Source of the DNA: Sorangium sp051521495
GTDB lineage: Bacteria; Myxococcota_A; Polyangia; Polyangiales; Polyangiaceae
Assembly (NCBI RefSeq): GCF_051521495.1
Contig: NZ_CP150355.1
Span: forward strand, 7,750,001-7,814,000
Length of the DNA stretch: 64,000 nt
Direction of reading: 5' to 3'
The position numbers and the translations under genes were made by a program. Positions within the stretch are counted from its first letter, which is position 1. Each line of letters begins with the position of its first letter. Shown piece after piece: positions 19,601-25,852 of this stretch. The notes below the pieces were generated by a model. The model was given only the letters and a program-made list of their open reading frames with translations, was not told the origin of the DNA and did not search any database.

Positions 19601-19632
19601 CCGTGGATCTGCCCCGCCGCGAGGCCTCGTGA
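13612..19632 (+). CDS. Giant Ser/Thr kinase - ATPase - GAF/PAS - histidine kinase
   Basis: A 2006-residue signalling protein of the known trifunctional STPK/AAA/sensor-kinase class. Order: a kinase-like domain (about 7-275) with HKDINPHN at 125-132 in place of HRDLKPEN and DFA at 146-148 in place of DFG; an AAA_16 ATPase with Walker A GHSGVGKSS at 331-339 and LFLDDLQWAD as Walker B; a long TPR-like helical region (about 700-1290); GAF (about 1317-1475); PAS (about 1480-1600); a second GAF (about 1603-1775); HisKA with SHELRTPL (His near 1791) and a full HATPase with N, G1 (DHGIGI) and G2 (GLGLGLH) boxes. No receiver domain follows. The frame is open from 13540; I prefer the ATG at 13612 because the kinase homology begins there. 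It stands alone; its response regulator must be elsewhere. Confidence 0.93.
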   Translation: MNAPDRYTLMETLREGTRFVVHRGIRNEDGCPVVLKVPRSHHLDRRDVACLRHELEIGRRLSGRCAIRPCALTLHHARPALVLEAFRGRSLDALLGAPMDLGRFLRIAARVSTALADIHAEGIVHKDINPHNIIVDTESGEVRITDFALASVLPEDPEEQSDGWCPSAIEGSLGYISPEQTGRMNRAIDHRTDLYSLGVTLYEMLTGVLPFSAGDALEWVYCHLAVVPQPPAELVPGLPRTVSEIVMKLLAKAAEDRYQSARGLAQDLERCLDRLEASCDIAPFPLGEHDFSGRFQIPKKLYGRERDAHALFAAFERVVESGAPEILLISGHSGVGKSSLVRELYRPIVRERGLFAEGKFDQQHRRAPYSTLIQALRDLVLGIVDRGDPAIVAWRSHLAAALGRNAQLIIDVIPEVELILGKQPHAPELPLTETQRRLAMVFRQFLGAFCRREHPCCLFLDDLQWADPESLAVLEHMVTHPETHYLLTLGAYRDNEVDPSHPLSLMQGRARDAGASIHVLELSPLSGEHVQRLVADAVQQRLDDAAPLARLVHEKTDGNPLFVTQFLTMLHKEGLIEVDPRAGAFTWDIDAIRGKGFADNVVDLMITKIKRLSRTAQEALTLAACVGNTVDAGTLAVIHDRRVDAIHEDHRELVREGLLLRSGDTYRFLHDRVQQAAYALVPEGERPAMHLRIGRLLYAHAPPEASDARIFEITDHLNLGSALVADQQERNRLARLNLTAGRRAEASAAYAAAAGYLAAGTALLSDDAWETEYALARDLCCAGARCAFLNGDLAAAERLIDALKQRARSRLDLAEAHRVEIELHTARADFERAARSALAYARGCGIDLPLHPARDEAELEVREVWREVSARGVESLAHLPRMGDPEAKAVMTILSAALPSAYYGASVLCDLIACQMVRISLRSGNSDTSACGYVAFGATLGRLLGLYRESYRFADLARALLGTADRTASGAQVLHMIAILIDPWIRPWRDVVGLLHRAFEEAVATGALAHAAYSSFQIVALRFASGDPLADVAAEAERRMAFTRHIRCDAIHDSVAFLYRLVQRLRGAEPGWAPPDASDAPRERCDPERADDALCGAKAPPTWFYERLYRAEEELMFGRYDGAVAAAHSAGELLGTVTGQRLVAEHCYVAALALSGHSRASPPEHRRELLSVLREHEAKLQGWAEVQPANLADRVALVSAEIARVEGDDLAAMRLYEQAIRAARENGSLQSEAMSHELAAQFYRDRGFDMIADTYLRAARSCYARWGAGGKVKQLDRLFPHLATRPLASTATVTVTVPAEELDRLAVVKASQSISGEILIPRLEEALLRVVLEYSGAQKGYLLEVDRRAATIRAKARIEGGKAFAEALAGEARAPVSAAVMPLSIVNHVQRTGEAVILDDAAETRFSADEYIALVRPKSVLCMPITRRSGRDALLYLENASIRGAFTEDALAVLRLLSSQAAVSLENASLYAELQKSEEVLQSIIDSSPAIIYVKDLEGRLRLINRQYEQLVRLPRAQVIGKNDHEIYPPEMADTFAAYDRKAIEADRPMDLEEVVVLDDEPRTYLSLKFTLHDAAGAVYAVCGISTDITERKRAEMAERFLAEACKRLAADLGYEATLDAIAEVAVPELAEGATLYVLDDAGALQPAAVAADSPARAARLRELAAPAGASAASPGTPGDPHRVLSADRAELCRVDDGLMRRWAAGAARPEALFELAPAAYLNAPLVTRGRCLGVLSLMRTRATPRYTRADAPLVEELARRAAMALDSARLYREAQQAVQLREEFLSVASHELRTPLTPLKLKLSRLQKALATESANPSLERMVAASLGQVARLEVLIDSLLDVAQFARSGLDLELADVDLSALTRDVVGGLAESSSRAGCRIELDARRPVLGRFDRLRVEQALRSLLNNAIKFGPGRPIEVTISERDDTARIVVRDHGIGIAPEDLERIFKRFERAVSSRSYGGLGLGLHIANEIVRAHGGTIQVSSQKGEGACFTVDLPRREAS

Positions 19633-19633
19633 T

Positions 19634-19661
19634 CCGCTCCGGAAGGGCCTCCGAGGAGCGG
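19634..19661. terminator. Weak hairpin between convergent genes
   Basis: CCGCTCC (19634-19640) pairs with GGAGCGG (19655-19661) just after the giant kinase stop and before the convergent pilT-like stop at 19681; outer GATC/GGATC bases extend the symmetry. There is no T tract. Confidence 0.35.
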
Positions 19662-19680
19662 GCGTATCGGATCCCCCCCA

Positions 19681-20751
19681 TCACGGCCCCTGCGCGTCGG
19701 GGAAGAGCTTCTGAAAGGTGTCCTTGTCGATCGCCTTCTCCAGCGCCGCCTGGGCGGAGATGGTGTCCTTCTTGACGAGCCGCTCCAGCGCCATGTCCAT
19801 CGTCTGCATGCCGGCGGAGCGACCTGCCTGCATGAGGTTCGTGATCTGGAACGTCTTGCCCTCGCGGATCATCGCGGAGAGCGCGCTCGATCCGACGAGG
19901 ATCTCGTGCGCGGCGACGCGGCCCGTGCCGTCCTTCGTGCGGAGCAGCTGCTGGGCGATGATCGCGGCGAGGCTCTCGGCGAGCATGCCGCGGACCTGGA
20001 GCTGCTCGTCGGCGGGGAATGCGTTGATGATGCGGTCGATCGTCGCGGCGGCGCTGTTCGTGTGGACGGTGCCGAACACGAGGACACCGAAGCTCGCGAG
20101 CTGCAAGGCGAGCTTCATGGTCTCGTTGGTCCTGAGCTCGCCGATCAGGATCACGTCGGCGTCCTCGCGCCCGGCGCTGCGGATCGCGCTCGCGAAGCTG
20201 CCCGCGTCGGGGCCCACCTCGCGGTGCGTGATCTGGGCCTTGATGGGGCTATGCACGAACTCGACCGGATCCTCGATCGTGAGGACGTGGCAGGCGCGCG
20301 AGCGGTTGATGTGATCGATCATCGCCGCGAGCGTCGTGGACTTGCCGGAGCCGGTCGGCCCCGTGATCAGGATGAGCCCGCTCGTCCGCTCGGACAGCCG
20401 GCGGATGATCTCGGGACAGCCGAGGTCGTCGAGCGAGAGGATCTTGCTCGGGATGGTGCGGAAGACGGCCGCGAGCCCGGTGGTCTTGTAGAAGTAGTTG
20501 GCGCGAAAACGGGCCTTGTCCGCGTAGGAATAGGCGAAGTCGAGATCGAGCTCGTCCACGATCCGCCGCGTCTCCTCGGGGGTCGTGATCTCGAAGAGGA
20601 GCGCCTCCATCTCGGCGGCGTCGAGCGGCGTGTCGCGCAGGGCGATGAGCTCGCCGCGGGCGCGCACGAGCGGCGGATAGCCGATGCCGAGGTGCAGGTC
20701 GCTGCCCTTCCTGGAGAGCAGCTCGTCGAAGAGGCGGTCGATGCGGGCCAC
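19681..20751 (-). CDS. PilT/PilU-type secretion ATPase
   Basis: A 356-residue hexameric ATPase of the type IV pilus retraction family (GspE superfamily), acting at the inner-membrane base of a pilus. It has the PilT N-terminal KGSDLHLGIGYPP, Walker A GPTGSGKS at 131-138, an Asp box (IEDPVEFVH), Walker B-like ADVILIGELR and the His box region FGTVHTNSA. PilT proper has ALRSALREDPD and GEMRD; here they read AIRSAGREDAD and GELRT, nearer to PilU or accessory PilT paralogues. The GTG start at 20751 lies 1 nt after the stop of the upstream pilT-like gene, so the two are translationally coupled. No other pilus gene is in view. In myxobacteria, pilus retraction drives social motility, but this copy may be accessory. 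Confidence 0.92.
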   Translation of the reverse strand: MARIDRLFDELLSRKGSDLHLGIGYPPLVRARGELIALRDTPLDAAEMEALLFEITTPEETRRIVDELDLDFAYSYADKARFRANYFYKTTGLAAVFRTIPSKILSLDDLGCPEIIRRLSERTSGLILITGPTGSGKSTTLAAMIDHINRSRACHVLTIEDPVEFVHSPIKAQITHREVGPDAGSFASAIRSAGREDADVILIGELRTNETMKLALQLASFGVLVFGTVHTNSAAATIDRIINAFPADEQLQVRGMLAESLAAIIAQQLLRTKDGTGRVAAHEILVGSSALSAMIREGKTFQITNLMQAGRSAGMQTMDMALERLVKKDTISAQAALEKAIDKDTFQKLFPDAQGP

Positions 20752-20752
20752 G

Positions 20753-22666
20753 TCAGGATCCCTTCTTTCCGAAGAGCGCGCCCGCGCGCTCGAAGAGGCC
20801 CTTGCCCGCCTCGAGGGGAGCGGCCCTCGACGCGTCGGGCGAGGGGGCGGGCGGCCTCCTGTCCGGAGCGACCATGGGCTGCCGCCGGCCGGCGAGGACG
20901 GCCTCGAGCTCGTCGGGCGCCTCCGCCACCTTGAGCGCGGCCTCGAGCGTGGTCTTGCCGGCGCGGACGAGCTCGGCCAGCGAGTCGTCGAGGCGGATGA
21001 TCCCGAGGCCCTTCCCCCGCTGCTGGAGGCTCGGGATCTGGAACGTCTTTGAGTCGCGGATGAGGTTCCAGAGCGGGACGGAGCCGGGCAGGACCTCGGC
21101 GGCGGCGACCATGCGCTTGCCGTCCTCGCTCGGCAGGAGCCGCTGGCTGACGATGAGCCGGAGCCCGCCCGCGAGGGTGACGCGGACCTGCTGCTGATCG
21201 CCGGGCGGGAAGAGGTCGATCAGCCGATCGATGGTCTTCGCCGCGCTCGGGGTGTTCATCGTGCCGAGGACGAGGTGGCCAGTCTCGCTCGCGGACAGCG
21301 CCATGCGGACCGTCGCCGTGTCCCTGAGCTCGCCGACGACGATGACGTCGGGGTCCTCGCGCAGCGAGGCCTTGAGGGCGTTCTCGAACGAGCGGGTGTG
21401 CGTGCCGACCTCGCGCTGGCTGATCATCGCCTTGCCGCGCGCGTGGACGAACTCGACGGGATCCTCGACCGTGATGATGTGGTGGCTGGTCTCGCGGTTC
21501 AGGATATCGACGATCGCGGTGAGCGTCGTGGTCTTGCCGTGGCCCGTCGGCCCGGTGAGCACGATGAGCCCTTGATGGTGGCGGGTGGCGAGCCCGATGG
21601 CGTCGGGCAGCCCGAGCGACGCGAGGGTCGGGATGCTGCGCGCGATCAGCCGGAAGGAGCCCTTGTAGCCCTGGCGGTGGCGCGCGATGTTCACCCGGAA
21701 GCGGCCGAGCGCGGCGAGCTCGAGGGCGAAGTCGCAGGAGCCCTCGACCTCGAGGACCGGCGAGAGGCGCGCCGGGACGCGCGGCAAGAGCAGGGACTCG
21801 ACGGTCGCCGGATCGAGCGCCTCGCCGTGCGGGACGAGCTCGCCCGCCATCCGCAGGAGCGGCGGGCGGCCGGCGACGATGTGGAGATCGCTCGCGCCCT
21901 GATCGCGCGCCATGGCGAGCAGCCCGTCGAGCGCGGCCGCCGGCATCTCGGCGGACGATGACCGAAGGCGCGCGCCCGCCGGGGCCGCCCGCGCGGCGGC
22001 GCGGGGCTCCGGGGAAGGCGCTGACGTGCGGGCGGCCGGCGCGGCGCGATCGACGGCCGGCGCGGCGCGATCGACGGCCGGCGCGGCGCGATCGATAGCT
22101 GGCGCGGCGCGATCGGCGGCCAGCTCGTCGGTGCGCGGATCGAAGCGGGCCACCGAGGGCCGGCTGACGCGGGGCTCGGCGGGCGGCGGCGGGGAGCCGC
22201 GGAGGTCGAGCGCGACATCGGAGGAGCTCGTGCGCTTCGCCTCCGGATCGCGCGGCGGTGGCCGCTGCCCCTCCTCGGGGGGAGCGAGGTGCTCCCGCAT
22301 GGAGAGCTGCTGCGAAGGGCGGGCGGGAGGCGCGGCGGCCGCGGTCCCCGACGCGGCGGACGACGGCTGCATCCGCGTCATGCGGGCGTGCACGAGGTCG
22401 CCCTGGCGCGCGGCGACGACGGAGATGGCGCCGATGCCCTCGATGCGGATGTGCCACTGCGACGGCTTCGCGCCGAGGGCCTCGATGTGCCGGCCGCCCC
22501 CGAGCGCGCTGAGGAGCATGAGGATGTCCTCCGTCGAGAGGGCGCCGGGATCGACGGCCTGGAAGGTGCCCGAGACCTTGACGCTGGGCATGCGCCCCGT
22601 GGCCACGGCGAACTCCGTCACCTCGGGGCGGTTCAGTTGCGAGAGCCAGGATCGAAGGGCGTTCAT
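20753..22666 (-). CDS. PilT-like ATPase with long N-terminal extension
   Basis: A 637-residue protein. Residues 1-100 form a small unassigned domain (MNALRSWLSQL..), about 120-270 is a low-complexity Pro/Ala/Arg linker that contains four copies of a 7-residue repeat (DRAAPAV-like), and about 275-590 is a PilT-type ATPase: QGASDLHIVAGRPP, Walker A GPTGHGKT, IEDP-like VEDPVEFVH, ALKASLREDPDVIVVGELRD and LGTMNTPSA, where MNT replaces the usual VHT His box. The altered His box suggests changed activity. The frame is open to 22798, but the ATG at 22666 starts the conserved N-terminal domain. It is co-transcribed with the pilT-like gene downstream. Possibly a regulatory partner in a mixed ATPase pair, as PilT-PilU pairs are; this is inference. 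Confidence 0.88.
   Translation of the reverse strand: MNALRSWLSQLNRPEVTEFAVATGRMPSVKVSGTFQAVDPGALSTEDILMLLSALGGGRHIEALGAKPSQWHIRIEGIGAISVVAARQGDLVHARMTRMQPSSAASGTAAAAPPARPSQQLSMREHLAPPEEGQRPPPRDPEAKRTSSSDVALDLRGSPPPPAEPRVSRPSVARFDPRTDELAADRAAPAIDRAAPAVDRAAPAVDRAAPAARTSAPSPEPRAAARAAPAGARLRSSSAEMPAAALDGLLAMARDQGASDLHIVAGRPPLLRMAGELVPHGEALDPATVESLLLPRVPARLSPVLEVEGSCDFALELAALGRFRVNIARHRQGYKGSFRLIARSIPTLASLGLPDAIGLATRHHQGLIVLTGPTGHGKTTTLTAIVDILNRETSHHIITVEDPVEFVHARGKAMISQREVGTHTRSFENALKASLREDPDVIVVGELRDTATVRMALSASETGHLVLGTMNTPSAAKTIDRLIDLFPPGDQQQVRVTLAGGLRLIVSQRLLPSEDGKRMVAAAEVLPGSVPLWNLIRDSKTFQIPSLQQRGKGLGIIRLDDSLAELVRAGKTTLEAALKVAEAPDELEAVLAGRRQPMVAPDRRPPAPSPDASRAAPLEAGKGLFERAGALFGKKGS
22034..22117 (-). 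repeat. In-frame 21-bp tandem repeat, 4 copies
   Basis: Four adjacent 21-bp units sharing GGCGCGGCGCGATCG begin at 22034, 22055, 22076 and 22097; the first two are identical and the fourth most diverged. Being a multiple of three, the array expands the linker of the PilT-like protein by 7 residues per unit without breaking the frame. Confidence 0.85.
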
Positions 22667-22945
22667 CGTCGTCGCTCGTCTCCGCAAGCCGACTCTATCA
22701 ACGATGAGGCGCCGCGTTTCAAAATGTCGTGCGACGCGGGCCGGATCCGGCGGCGGCCCGCCGCGCGCCCCGCGGCCCCCGTACCGACTCCCGCCCACCG
22801 TCCCCCGCTCGCGCCCACGACCCCCATGTGGCCGCGTCCCTCACGCGTTCGCGGCGACGCGCGGCGACCGCGCCGGTCCCTCCTCGGAGGAGCGGTGCGA
22901 CCCGGCTCACGCCCGCGGCGAGCTCTGCAGCGACGCGGCGCCGGC

Positions 22946-23464
22946 CTACTGGATCGCGAGCTTGACCCGGGCGCCCTTCACGAAGTGGCCCGGCGTCTTG
23001 CCCTTCTCGCCGGGAGGCGGCTGCTGCTCCGAGTCGATGGTGAGCTGCATGTTGCCGGTCGACTCGATCTTCTTCATGGTCACCCTGGCGATCTCGACCC
23101 ATTTCGTGGATCTCGGTCCCTCGGCGTCCTCGACCTTGCGGAAGAGCACCGCCTTGGTCCCCGCGGCGACAGGCTTCTCGGTCGTGGAGACGAGCGGCAG
23201 CAGCGTCGCGACCTTCCCCGCGCGCGAGACCAGCCTGCCGTAGACCTCAACAGAGTAGCTTTCCCATTCGCCCGACGAAGAAGCCGCGGCTGGCTCTGCC
23301 GAAGGCGGCCCCTCCGCGCCGGGTGCCGCCGCCGGCGCGGCCCGCAGCGGCGTGGCGGGCGGCTCGGCCGAGGCCGCGATCGGCGTGGCGGAGAGGAGCG
23401 CGGCCGCGACCGCGGCGACGAGCGACCGCGAGCACCTGGAGAGCCAATCACCGACCGTCTTCAT
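22946..23464 (-). CDS. Small secreted protein of unknown function
   Basis: A 172-residue protein with a classical Sec signal peptide (hydrophobic core ending ATPIAASA, cleavage about residue 33), a 35-residue Ala/Pro-rich linker, then a globular part of about 105 residues rich in beta-strand-like segments (YSVEVYGRLVSRAGKVATLLPL, given here in summary as a VEVYGRLVSRAG core). It contains no Cys after the signal and no known catalytic motif. The ATG at 23464 has AAGGAG 8 nt ahead, which rules out the upstream in-frame start at 23500. It lies 279 bp upstream of the PilT-like pair in the same direction and could be functionally linked, but the gap argues for its own promoter. Confidence 0.72.
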   Translation of the reverse strand: MKTVGDWLSRCSRSLVAAVAAALLSATPIAASAEPPATPLRAAPAAAPGAEGPPSAEPAAASSSGEWESYSVEVYGRLVSRAGKVATLLPLVSTTEKPVAAGTKAVLFRKVEDAEGPRSTKWVEIARVTMKKIESTGNMQLTIDSEQQPPPGEKGKTPGHFVKGARVKLAIQ

Positions 23465-24452
23465 GCACCACGCTCCTTCGCTTCTTCGACGTGATCCCAC
23501 GACCCGCGTGAACTCCGCAGGCTCGCAAACACCGCAATCACAAAACTTCTCATCGTGACGCAGATTGACACTTTCCGCAACTCATTTCTCAATCTCGCTC
23601 GATGGGGGGTTTGCGGTCAGGTGCCATGAGTCACATTCGTCATCAGTTGAGTCATCAGTTGAGTCATCACCATCGTCGCGAGTGTTCCCGGCGCGAGCCC
23701 GGGTATGGTCCCTCCCGCGCGCCGCGCAGCTTCACCTTCATCGTCGGAGGCCCGTGTGGTCCTCGCGGCCCTGGGCGCGCCTCGCGCGCCTTGCATCGCG
23801 CGCCTTGCGCGCCTTGCGCGCCTTGCTCAGATTCCGGTGCTGGCCGCCTCGGCGAGGTCGACCGGGCTCCGGCTGCGCGGCGCACGCAGGAGTGCGATGC
23901 GGCTCGCCCGAGCTCACCTGGTCATCTGGCTTGCCTGTCGTTCTGGCTGCCTGGTTGCCCGGCTTGACCGCTTGCCTGAGCTCTCCGGCTCGCCTCGCTG
24001 GCTCTCCGACGGGTCCATCAGCACGCTTCGCGCAAGGGCGGGCTCCCCAGGAGCGAACCACCCGCGCGAGCGATCGGCTGGCTCGGTCCAAGCCCGCCGT
24101 ATCATTCTCACCCGTCCAACGAAACCAGCTGCGCAACAGCAGCGCGACCTCTCCCTCCTCCAACATCGCTCCGGGAACCTTCCCGGTGCCGTCCAACACC
24201 GCCGACCCGAAAATCGATGTCGGAGTAAGAGTCGCGTTTCAACCAAGATATCATGTCTTCGTCAAAGCAGAGCAGAAATTTTCGAACGTAGATAATTCTG
24301 GTGCGCCGCCGTGCGTCCATGTGTGCCGGCGCAGGGCGTGCGCCCGTGCGTCCATGTGTGCCAGCGCAGGAGTGCCGGTGTCCATTTGTGCTAGCGCAGG
24401 TGTGCGCCGGCGGGCCCTCCGGCTGTAGGATGGCCGCGGAGGAACAGAGCCC
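23465..24452. other. Repeat-rich non-coding spacer (988 bp)
   Basis: No supported gene. The stretch holds several unrelated short tandem repeats: TCATCAGTTGAG twice at 23640-23663 with a partial third; a 9-bp CGCGCCTTG-type array at about 23784-23826; and a 25-bp unit at 24311-24400. Between about 24160 and 24300 the base composition drops in GC, and one frame reads like an outer-membrane strand (GVRVAFQPRYHVFVKAEQ), possibly a decayed gene end. The open frame spanning 23565-24428 is otherwise low-complexity and is not accepted as a gene. Confidence 0.55.
24311..24400. repeat. Three spaced copies of a 25-bp unit
   Basis: Copies at 24311-24335, 24346-24370 and about 24378-24400 share GTCCATGTGTGCC and GCGCAGG elements, separated by 10 and 7 bp. 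They lie just upstream of the methyltransferase gene at 24453. The spacers are much too short for a CRISPR array. Confidence 0.65.
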
Positions 24453-25247
24453 ATGCCCACGGTCGCCGATCACTACGACAAGCTCCTGGCCGAGCATTAT
24501 TCGAGGATGTTCGGGGATTACGACGCCAAGGTCGCCGAGCAGCGGGCGCTGTTCGAGCGCCTCGGCCTGCGCGCGGGCGCGTCCGGCGGCGCGCCCGAGG
24601 CCATCGATCTCGGGTGCGGCTCCGGATTTCAGTCCCTCGCGCTGGCGCAGCTCGGGTTCAAGGTGACGGCGGTGGACTCCTCGGACAGGCTCCTCGCCGA
24701 GCTCGCCGCGCGCCGCGGGGAGCTCGCCGTCGAGATCGTGAGAGGAGATCTCCTCGACGCGCTGGAGCGCTCGGGGCCGCCGTGCGCGCTCGCCGTGTGC
24801 ATGGGCGACACGCTCCCCCACCTGGCCAGCAAGTCGGACGTGGAGCGGATGTTCGCCGGCTGCGCCCGGCGACTCGCGCCCGGCGGCCGCCTCGTCCTCA
24901 CGTTCCGCGACCTCACCCGCGAGCTCGAAGGCACAGACCGGTTCATCCCCGTACACGACTCCGCAGATGTGATCATGACCTGTTTCCTCGAGTACGAACC
25001 GGAGACCGTCAAGGTCCACGATCTCGTTCATACGCGCAGCCGAGAGGGCGACCGGTGGACGCTGTCAGCGAGCTTCTATCGCAAGCTGCGGCTCTCCCCA
25101 GATTGGGTGTGCGACAGGCTCGACGCGGCAGGACTCCGCGTCAGCCATCGCGAGATCGCGCGCGGCCTCGTCACCCTCGTCGCGCGCTCCGGACCCGACG
25201 TGGGCCGGGATACGAACACCCATTCAAATACTTCCCATGGCGGTTGA
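24453..25247 (+). CDS. Class I SAM-dependent methyltransferase
   Basis: A 264-residue cytoplasmic protein. It has motif I IDLGCGSGFQS (about residues 51-61), an acidic motif II end VTAVDSSD, a motif III-like GDLLDAL, a post-motif ALAVCMGDTLPHL and the LAPGGRLVLTFRD strand, all in the order of a Rossmann methyltransferase (Methyltransf_11/25 type). About 40 N-terminal residues form a helical cap. The substrate cannot be read from the sequence; the nearest small-molecule families modify lipids, quinones or natural products. A GGAGG lies 11 nt before the ATG. The following small gene starts 46 bp downstream, so they may be co-transcribed. The last 20 residues are polar and probably disordered. 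Confidence 0.9.
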   Translation: MPTVADHYDKLLAEHYSRMFGDYDAKVAEQRALFERLGLRAGASGGAPEAIDLGCGSGFQSLALAQLGFKVTAVDSSDRLLAELAARRGELAVEIVRGDLLDALERSGPPCALAVCMGDTLPHLASKSDVERMFAGCARRLAPGGRLVLTFRDLTRELEGTDRFIPVHDSADVIMTCFLEYEPETVKVHDLVHTRSREGDRWTLSASFYRKLRLSPDWVCDRLDAAGLRVSHREIARGLVTLVARSGPDVGRDTNTHSNTSHGG

Positions 25248-25293
25248 TGGCGCGGGCGACGCGGCGCTAACTTGATATGGGAGGATGAGACCC

Positions 25294-25530
25294 ATGTCCG
25301 AGAGAGCGAGTCAGACAGGCACGAACGACGCCGGGCAAGCTGCGGTCGTCAACCGGCCGTCGCGGGATGAGGTCCAGGACCTGCGGCGAGAACGAGACGA
25401 GGCGCGCCAGATCCTGGCGACGCTGGTCGCGGCGCTCAAGCGCGCGACGTTCCGGCACGGCACGTACATCGACGGGCTCGGCGCCGCGATGGTCGCCGTG
25501 GATCGGTGGTCCAAGCCGCGAGGCCGATGA
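25294..25530 (+). CDS. Small hypothetical protein, 78 residues
   Basis: A short soluble protein with a predicted helical, charged centre (SRDEVQDLRRERDEARQ) that could form a coiled coil, followed by a mixed segment ending RWSKPRGR. GGGAGG abuts an ATG at 25285 too closely to use it, but is 9 nt from the ATG at 25294, which fixes the start. It has no recognised family. Its position just after the methyltransferase suggests a shared transcript. Confidence 0.6.
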   Translation: MSERASQTGTNDAGQAAVVNRPSRDEVQDLRRERDEARQILATLVAALKRATFRHGTYIDGLGAAMVAVDRWSKPRGR

Positions 25531-25852
25531 CAACAGGGTCGGCCCCGGGCTGCGGTGGCGCCCGGAGTCGCGAGCTCGAGCCCCGAGAGACCAGGGGCGC
25601 ACAACACCCGACGAGACGCGTCATGAAGCTGCAGGATCGTCCCTGATCGGACGTCCGACGAGCGGCAGGGCCCTGTTCGCCGGCGCCGCGGCCCGCGGCA
25701 CGGATGGGCCCGCCCCCGCCGAGGTGGCGCCGCGCGCGCCCCCGCTCGAACGACCTCGCCGCCGCGCCCGCGTGGGCGCGGCGGTCTCCCTCCAACGCGC
25801 CGGCCCCGCCTGTCGGCTAGGCGCGAAGGCCGGAACGGAGTAGGTTCCCGGC
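25531..25852. other. Spacer before ilvD; nothing recognised
   Basis: This 322-bp spacer precedes ilvD. I looked for a leader-peptide attenuator (runs of Leu, Ile or Val codons before a hairpin), as often seen for branched-chain amino-acid genes, and saw none. No promoter or small gene stands out. Confidence 0.5.

Noticed and set aside
24311..24400. CRISPR-like direct repeats
   Set aside because: Spacers of 10 and 7 bp are far too short, only three copies exist, and no cas gene is near.
23565..24428. 287-codon plus-strand frame in the repeat-rich spacer
   Set aside because: Mostly repeat-derived Arg/Ala/Ser/Pro sequence with no domain or ribosome site; only a short patch looks protein-like.
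25531..25852. Attenuator or riboswitch in front of ilvD
   Set aside because: No leader peptide rich in branched-chain codons and no alternative hairpins could be seen.
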